Of a stretch of DNA of 54,674 nucleotides, positions 50,224 to 54,674 are shown one piece after another. Position numbers and translations under genes: made by a program. Positions within the stretch are counted from its first letter, which is position 1, and every line of letters begins with the position of its first letter. Source of the stretch: Massilia sp. ZL223 (lineage in GTDB: Bacteria; Pseudomonadota; Gammaproteobacteria; Burkholderiales; Burkholderiaceae_D); NCBI RefSeq assembly GCF_018119395.1, contig NZ_JAGPWD010000040.1, positions 1-54,674 of the forward strand, read 5' to 3'. Under the pieces are notes generated by a model, which saw only the letters and a list, made by a program, of their open reading frames with translations, made no database searches and was not told the origin of the DNA.

Positions 50224-50544
50224 TCAAACCGTCGCCACCGGCACCGGCGTCGCCGACCCCAAATCCTCCATGTCATACACCCGCGTCAAGCAATGCACCG
50301 TGCGTGACGCCCGGTGCCGCTCGTGGATCTCGCGGGTCACCACCTCCACCCTCCTCGGGCGCAGCGCCACCTGGCGCGGATCGATGGCGTCCTGCCCGTG
50401 ATCTTCGAAACGGGCCGCCAACTGCTGGGAAATGGTGCCGTGCACGGTCCCGGGTTCGCCGCGGATCGTGGTCTTGAGTTCGAAGCAGCGGGATTCGGGC
50501 AGCACGAAGACCGTGCCGATGTATTCATTGCCGTGTTCGTCCAT
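50224..50544 (-). CDS. Hypothetical protein, 106 residues
   Basis: ATG 50544 has AGGAGG five bases upstream, a near-perfect ribosome-binding site. The 106-residue product is soluble, acidic to neutral, beta-rich in appearance, and begins MDEHGNEYIGTVFVLPESRCF. I recognise no family. It is convergent with the small-protein gene and divergent from the DUF2141 gene. Confidence 0.7.
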   Translation of the reverse strand: MDEHGNEYIGTVFVLPESRCFELKTTIRGEPGTVHGTISQQLAARFEDHGQDAIDPRQVALRPRRVEVVTREIHERHRASRTVHCLTRVYDMEDLGSATPVPVATV

Positions 50545-50767
50545 GTCAGCCTCCTGAGCCAGACGCGACCGCGGCAAAGGAATTGCCGCCTCATGCCGCC
50601 ATCATAACGATTCGCCAGCCGGCGGCAACCGGCGCACGCTTGGGTCATGACATTTCGCGCCGTTAAGCTGCAACTCGCGCCGTCCGGGCCCCGGCTCGTC
50701 GCACGCCCCCGCACGCGCGCATCCGGGCCGCTACAGTGCCTCCATCAACCAACGAATGGAGACACCA

Positions 50768-51184
50768 ATGACCCTCATCCGCACCGCTGCCTGCTGCAGT
50801 CTCTTCCTGATGTCCGCCGCCGCCCAGGCCGGCGACCTGGCGATCCGCATCGACGACGTCAAATCCTCCGAAGGCAGCATCATGGTGGCGCTCTTCGATT
50901 CCGCCGACAGCTTCCTGAAACGCCCTGCCAAGGTAGCGCGCGTGCCGGCCAGCGCCGGTACGGTGAATGTGCTGATCAAGGACGTGCCGGAAGGAGAGTT
51001 CGGCTTCAGCCTGTTCCATGACGCCAACGGCAACGGCAAGATGGACCGCAACCTGGTCGGTATCCCGACCGAGGACTATGCCTTCAGCAACAATGCCCTC
51101 GGCAAGATGGGCCCGCCATCCTTCGAGCAGGTGAAGTTCGCCATTCCCGCCGCCGGCACGGCCACCACCATTTCGCTGCGCTAA
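50768..51184 (+). CDS. DUF2141 family secreted protein
   Basis: A 138-residue exported protein with a signal peptide ending around AAAQAGDL. The DUF2141 domain is recognised by HDANGNGKMDRNLVGIPTE followed by YAFSNNALGKMGPPSFEQ, an Asp/Asn-rich, possibly calcium-binding loop. GGAG stands 8 bases before ATG 50768; an in-frame ATG at 50756 is less well placed. It ends four bases before the carotenoid oxygenase start, and these two and the following LytS/LytTR genes form one operon. Function is unknown. Confidence 0.85.
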   Translation: MTLIRTAACCSLFLMSAAAQAGDLAIRIDDVKSSEGSIMVALFDSADSFLKRPAKVARVPASAGTVNVLIKDVPEGEFGFSLFHDANGNGKMDRNLVGIPTEDYAFSNNALGKMGPPSFEQVKFAIPAAGTATTISLR

Positions 51185-51188
51185 GGCC

Positions 51189-52673
51189 ATGAACCGCCGC
51201 CGCTTTCTCGAATCCGGACTCGGCCTGGCCGCCCTGGCGCTCACGGGCGCCGCCCGCGCCGATGCGGAAACCTACCGCCGCTTTCACGCCGCCCTCGCCC
51301 GCCAGCCGGCTTTGGCCGTGTATGCCGACACGGTCGGCAGCCAGGCCGGCCAGGCGGTGATCAGCGGACGGCTTCCCGCCGACCTGCAGGGCAGCTTTTA
51401 CCGTAACGGCCCTGGCCGCTTCGAACTCGGCGGCGAGCGTTACCAACACTGGTTCGATGGCGACGGCTTCGCCCAGCGCTGGACCATCGCCGGCGGCCGC
51501 GTGAGCCACCGGGGCCGCTTCGTCGAAACCTGCCGCTACCTCGATGAAACCCAGGCTGGGCAGTTCCTCTACCCCTCGTTCGGCACCCACTTGGCGCGCC
51601 GGGGCTTTCGCGACAACGACACCCTGAACGCCGCCAATACCAACCTGCTGCCCTTCAATGGCCGCGTGTACGCGCTGTGGGAAGGCGGGTCGGCCACCGA
51701 AGTCGATCCGGACACCCTGGCCACGGTGGGCCTCAAGACCTGGCGCGATGACTTGCGCGCGATGCCCTTCTCGGCCCATCCCAAGCTGGATCCCCAGGGC
51801 GGCATGTGGAACTTCGGCGCCCTGCCCGGCTCGGGCCGCATTGCCCTGTACCAGATCGGAAGCGACGGCCAGGTCTTGCGCACGGGCGTGATCGAGGTGC
51901 CCCGGCAAGCCATGGTGCACGACTTCGCTGTCAGCGCGAGCCACCTGATCTTCCTGGTGCCGCCCTACGATCTGCAGCCCGGCAACAGCATGAGCTTCGC
52001 CGAGCGCCACCGCTGGGCCGGCGACGGTCCCTCGGCCCGTCCGCTGCGCGTGGTCGTGGTGTCGAAAGACAGCTTAACCGTGCGCAAGGTGTTCGAGCTG
52101 CCGCCGCAGATGGTGTTCCACTTCGGGAACGCCTGGGAAGACGGCGCCTGCACCCGCTTCGACGTGGTGCTGCATGCGGGCGACGTGCTGGCCGAGCTGG
52201 GCGGCCTGATGGCCGGCGAGCGCCCCGCCAGCCTGCAGTCCCGTAGCGAAGCGGTGCAGGTCTGCCTCGACTATGCGGCCGGCCAGGCGCGCACCAGCCG
52301 CCTGTTCGGGCCCAGTGAATTCCCGCGCGTGGCGCCGCAGGTGGTCGGCAGCCGCCACCGCCGCCTGGTCCTGCTCGGCGACGGCGGCGAGGCCGTGCTG
52401 TCGAGCGTCAACCTGGTGGACACGGACACGGGCACGGTGGACAGCTACCGCTTCGGCGCCGGCTGGCAGGTGGAAGAGCACGTCCTGGTCCCGCGCCGTC
52501 ATGCACGCTCCGAAACCGACGGCTACCTGGTCGGCGTGGCGCAGGACCTGCGCAAAGGCGTGGGCGTGCTGACCGTGTTCGATGCGGCGCGGGTCAGCGC
52601 CGGGCCGCTGGCGCTGGCGAGGCTGCCCTATCGCACGCCGCACTGCTTTCATGGTAATTTCTTGTCCGCATGA
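51189..52673 (+). CDS. Tat-exported carotenoid oxygenase family protein
   Basis: A 494-residue retinal-pigment-epithelium-65-like carotenoid cleavage oxygenase. The N-terminal MNRRRFLESGLGLAALAL fits a twin-arginine signal (RRxFL), so the folded iron enzyme would be exported. The four iron-ligand histidines are visible at about residues 197 (SAHPK), 244 (MVHDF), 311 (VFHFGNAW) and 488 (CFHGNF). Relatives cleave double bonds in carotenoids or stilbenoids with O2. No carotenoid synthesis gene is nearby. Its stop overlaps the kinase start by four bases (ATGA). Confidence 0.9.
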   Translation: MNRRRFLESGLGLAALALTGAARADAETYRRFHAALARQPALAVYADTVGSQAGQAVISGRLPADLQGSFYRNGPGRFELGGERYQHWFDGDGFAQRWTIAGGRVSHRGRFVETCRYLDETQAGQFLYPSFGTHLARRGFRDNDTLNAANTNLLPFNGRVYALWEGGSATEVDPDTLATVGLKTWRDDLRAMPFSAHPKLDPQGGMWNFGALPGSGRIALYQIGSDGQVLRTGVIEVPRQAMVHDFAVSASHLIFLVPPYDLQPGNSMSFAERHRWAGDGPSARPLRVVVVSKDSLTVRKVFELPPQMVFHFGNAWEDGACTRFDVVLHAGDVLAELGGLMAGERPASLQSRSEAVQVCLDYAAGQARTSRLFGPSEFPRVAPQVVGSRHRRLVLLGDGGEAVLSSVNLVDTDTGTVDSYRFGAGWQVEEHVLVPRRHARSETDGYLVGVAQDLRKGVGVLTVFDAARVSAGPLALARLPYRTPHCFHGNFLSA

Positions 52674-53833
52674 TCACTACCCAAGAACCTGCCGCCGCCA
52701 ACCTGGCCCGCGAGCGCGGCCACCATCCGCTGGAACTGATTCCGCTGTTCCGGCGCTGGCCGCCTTCGCTCCTGCGCAACCTGCTCTATACGGCGATCTG
52801 GAGCAGCGCGCTCGCGCTCGTGCTGACCGTGCTGCAGAAACTGATGGGCCGCTCGGGCATGTCCTTCGCGCGGCTGCTGTTCGCCACCCTGGTCATCAGC
52901 AACCTGATCGGCTTCATGATCCACGGGATGCTGGAGCTCCTCGAACGTAACTTCCCGCGCGATAAGCTGTGGCGCTTCCGTGCAGCCCAGGTGCTGGCGA
53001 TCGCGCTGGCCAGCGTGATCGGCATCCCCTTCGGCAATGCGCTGGTCGTCGGCAGGAGCCCGCTGCGCTTTTTCCAGTACACCGACACCCTGACCTTCCT
53101 GCTGGCCTTCGCCCTGATCACGGCGGCATTGATGGTCATGGTGCTGTCCGCTGGCGAACGGCGCATGCGGCGCGCGGCCGAGATGGCGCGGCAGCAGGAA
53201 CAGATCGCCGCCGCCGGCCGCTTGGTGGCCGAGGCGCGCCTGCGCGCGCTGCAGGCGCAGATCGAACCGCACTTCCTCTACAACACCCTGGCCAACGTAG
53301 TCAGCCTGATCGACAGCCAGCCGGCGCAGGCGCGCCGCATGCTGGAGCGCTTCATCGACTACCTGCGCGCCAGCCTGGCGGCCAGCCGCGCCGAGCATGC
53401 GACCGTGGGCAGTGAACTCGACTTGGCCGGTGCCTACCTCGACGTGCTGGACGTGCGCATGGCCGGGCGCCTGCGCTGGCGGATCGAGGCCGAGCCTTCG
53501 GTGCGCGCCCTGCCGATGACGCCGATGCTGCTGCAGCCGCTGGTGGAGAACGCGATCATGCACGGCATCGAGCCCAAGCTGGACGGCGGCGAGATCGTCA
53601 TCCGTGCGCGCCTGGACGGCGGCATGCTGTGCGTCGAAGTGGCCGACAGCGGCCTCGGACTGCGCTTGGCGCCGCCGCGTCCCGGCGGCGGCTTGGGGCT
53701 GGCGAACCTGCGGGAGCGGCTGCGCCAGCTCGGCGGCCAGGTCCAGCTGATTGAAAACCCGGAGGGCGGCGTGACCGCGCGCCTGCTGCTCCCTTCTCCG
53801 ACGGTGACATCATCGACCATCCCCGCGCCCTGA
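52670..53833 (+). CDS. LytS-like sensor histidine kinase
   Basis: A 387-residue membrane kinase of the LytS/His_kinase family. Four hydrophobic helices lie at about residues 36-56, 65-88, 103-122 and 137-157, without an appreciable external domain. A coiled region precedes the phosphorylation motif QIEPHFLYNTLAN, with the histidine at residue 201. The ATP-binding domain has the N box LQPLVENAIMHG and glycine boxes (DSGLGLR, GGGLGLANLRERL). Stop codon TGA 53831-53833. It is translationally coupled to the oxygenase gene and followed by its LytTR partner. Confidence 0.93.
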   Translation: MITTQEPAAANLARERGHHPLELIPLFRRWPPSLLRNLLYTAIWSSALALVLTVLQKLMGRSGMSFARLLFATLVISNLIGFMIHGMLELLERNFPRDKLWRFRAAQVLAIALASVIGIPFGNALVVGRSPLRFFQYTDTLTFLLAFALITAALMVMVLSAGERRMRRAAEMARQQEQIAAAGRLVAEARLRALQAQIEPHFLYNTLANVVSLIDSQPAQARRMLERFIDYLRASLAASRAEHATVGSELDLAGAYLDVLDVRMAGRLRWRIEAEPSVRALPMTPMLLQPLVENAIMHGIEPKLDGGEIVIRARLDGGMLCVEVADSGLGLRLAPPRPGGGLGLANLRERLRQLGGQVQLIENPEGGVTARLLLPSPTVTSSTIPAP

Positions 53834-54570
53834 TCGCAGACGACGAACCGCATCTGCTCGACTACCTCGCTTCCCAACTGGCCATAGCCTGGCCGGAGCT
53901 GCGCGTCACGCGCGCCGCCAACGGCATACAGGCCCTGGAACTGATCGACGAACTGGCGCCGGACGTGGTGTTCCTCGACATCCAGATGCCGGGGCTGACC
54001 GGGATCGAGCTGGCGGCCCGCCTGTGCACTGGGCCGAAGCCGCCGAGGGTGGTTTTCACGACGGCGTATGAGCATTACACCTTGCAGGCATTCGAGCATG
54101 CGGCCTTCGATTACCTGCTCAAGCCGATCGGGCTGGAGCGGCTGCAGCGGACGGTGGATCGGCTCAAGCAGGCCCTGCCTACGCCGGTTCCGGCGGCGGA
54201 TGCGCTGCAGGCGCTGCTGCGCCAGATCGGCGTCGGGACGCCCGCGCCTTTGCAGTGGATCCGGGCGGCGCATGGGCAGGAGACGCGGCTGATTTCCATC
54301 GACGAGGTGATTTACTTTCAGAGCAACGACAAGTACACCAGCGTGTTCCTGGCGGATGGGGAGAGCTTGATCCGGACGCCGCTCAGCAAGTTAAAGGAGC
54401 AGCTCGATCCGCAGCGGTTCTGGCAGATTCATCGCGGGGTCATTGTCGCGGCGAAGCATGTGGCCGGGACGAGGACGGATTTTCGCGGGAGGTTGCTGGT
54501 GCGGCTCAAGGGGCGGGAGGAGCAGCTGGTGGTGAGCAGGAATTATGTGGAGTTGTTCAGGCAGATGTAG
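53812..54570 (+). CDS. LytTR-family response regulator with non-canonical start
   Basis: A complete receiver plus LytTR DNA-binding domain, overlapping the kinase by 22 bases in the -1 frame. The receiver has RALIADDEPHLLDYL, phospho-acceptor VVFLDIQMPG and TTAYEHY; the lysine is in YLLKPIG. The LytTR domain runs from about WIRAAHGQETRLISIDEV to the end. The first ATG, GTG or TTG in frame is GTG 53965, inside the receiver and after its acidic pair, so that start would destroy the fold. ATC 53812 has GGTGA 4 bases upstream and gives 252 residues with Asp56 as acceptor, typical for the family; CTG 53830 is another option. The start is inferred, not certain. Confidence 0.75.
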   Translation: MDHPRALIADDEPHLLDYLASQLAIAWPELRVTRAANGIQALELIDELAPDVVFLDIQMPGLTGIELAARLCTGPKPPRVVFTTAYEHYTLQAFEHAAFDYLLKPIGLERLQRTVDRLKQALPTPVPAADALQALLRQIGVGTPAPLQWIRAAHGQETRLISIDEVIYFQSNDKYTSVFLADGESLIRTPLSKLKEQLDPQRFWQIHRGVIVAAKHVAGTRTDFRGRLLVRLKGREEQLVVSRNYVELFRQM

Positions 54571-54674
54571 CTGGCGTTTCTGTTCTCACTGCTCTGCGAA
54601 CTTGGATTCCGGCCGAGGGGGACCTAAGTCCGCACCGCAGCCGGCAACGCATAAAAAAACGGGACCAAAGAGGC
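54571..54674. other. Right-end intergenic stretch with REP remnant
   Basis: After the LytTR gene no open frame of note is seen. Positions 54599-54614 (AACTTGGATTCCGGCC) match the first half of the REP-like unit with one difference, then diverge. This is probably a truncated or decayed copy. Confidence 0.6.

Noticed and set aside
53755..53761. A slippery-type heptamer A-AAC-CCG in the kinase frame that could shift ribosomes into the regulator frame
   Set aside because: The frame is correct, but a shift here would delete the final strand of the kinase ATP-binding domain, and no stimulatory pseudoknot is evident. A separate rare start codon explains the data better.

Overview
The window looks like a chromosomal segment of a high-GC betaproteobacterium, most likely an Oxalobacteraceae member close to Massilia, Telluria or Duganella. 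This rests on the GC-rich codon use, the order ispH-fkpB / radC / rpmB-rpmG, the adjacent aat and bpt leucyl-transferase genes, a polyhydroxybutyrate phasin, and a CysB-linked sulfate permease. The genus is an inference from protein flavour and gene order. There is no integrase, transposase, phage block, rRNA operon or CRISPR array. The region is mostly core chromosome with small lineage-specific genes and dispersed palindromes.

Layout. 1-3.6 kb: XdhC-like protein, EamA transporter, AlkA-type glycosylase, and a DUF1851 immunity-like gene. 3.7-8.2 kb: initiator tRNA-Met, then Nudix, aat, bpt, pyrD and an aldo/keto reductase. 8.2-13.1 kb: a REP-like inverted pair, the overlapping operon cysT-cysW-cysA-cysB without a binding-protein gene, and a TSUP sulfur-type exporter that shares an upstream motif with the operon. 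13.3-19.2 kb: 1-Cys peroxiredoxin and dgkA, divergent IclR regulator, PBP7-type endopeptidase, nitroreductase/EamA pair, and a phasin with a large dyad upstream. 19.4-24.7 kb: livF-G-M-H without a binding protein, then ispH-fkpB. 24.7-26.2 kb: radC, rpmB and rpmG. 26.3-31.9 kb: YkvA, desaturase, MscS, rsmB, purN and an orphan barstar. 32.2-38.4 kb: glycine-zipper lipoprotein-like protein, SpeE-like protein, GspE-type ATPase, two identical tRNA-Lys genes around a small membrane protein, YigZ and an MFS transporter. 38.4-44.7 kb: HDOD protein, a tandem pair of secreted cysteine-containing paralogues (one with a BON domain), a secreted HELAH protein, a shortened chemoreceptor-like protein and an M49-like peptidase. 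44.8-49.8 kb: tripartite EmrAB/NodT-type efflux operon with divergent TetR. 49.9-54.6 kb: small unknown genes, then the compact unit DUF2141 / Tat-exported carotenoid oxygenase / LytS-type kinase / LytTR regulator.

Points most worth attention. (1) The terminal operon couples an exported carotenoid-cleavage-type oxygenase to a LytS/LytTR two-component pair. Its response regulator has no ATG, GTG or TTG ahead of a complete receiver domain, so a rare start codon, a frameshift or a sequence error must be involved. (2) A shared 23-bp motif lies upstream of both cysT and the TSUP gene. (3) The two secreted cysteine paralogues were duplicated together with their upstream regions. (4) A family of REP-like palindromes recurs in intergenic gaps. 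(5) A chemoreceptor-like protein lacks HAMP and most of its cytoplasmic hairpin. No wholly new defence or metabolic system is evident; the carotenoid-oxygenase/LytSR unit is the best candidate for an undescribed functional coupling.
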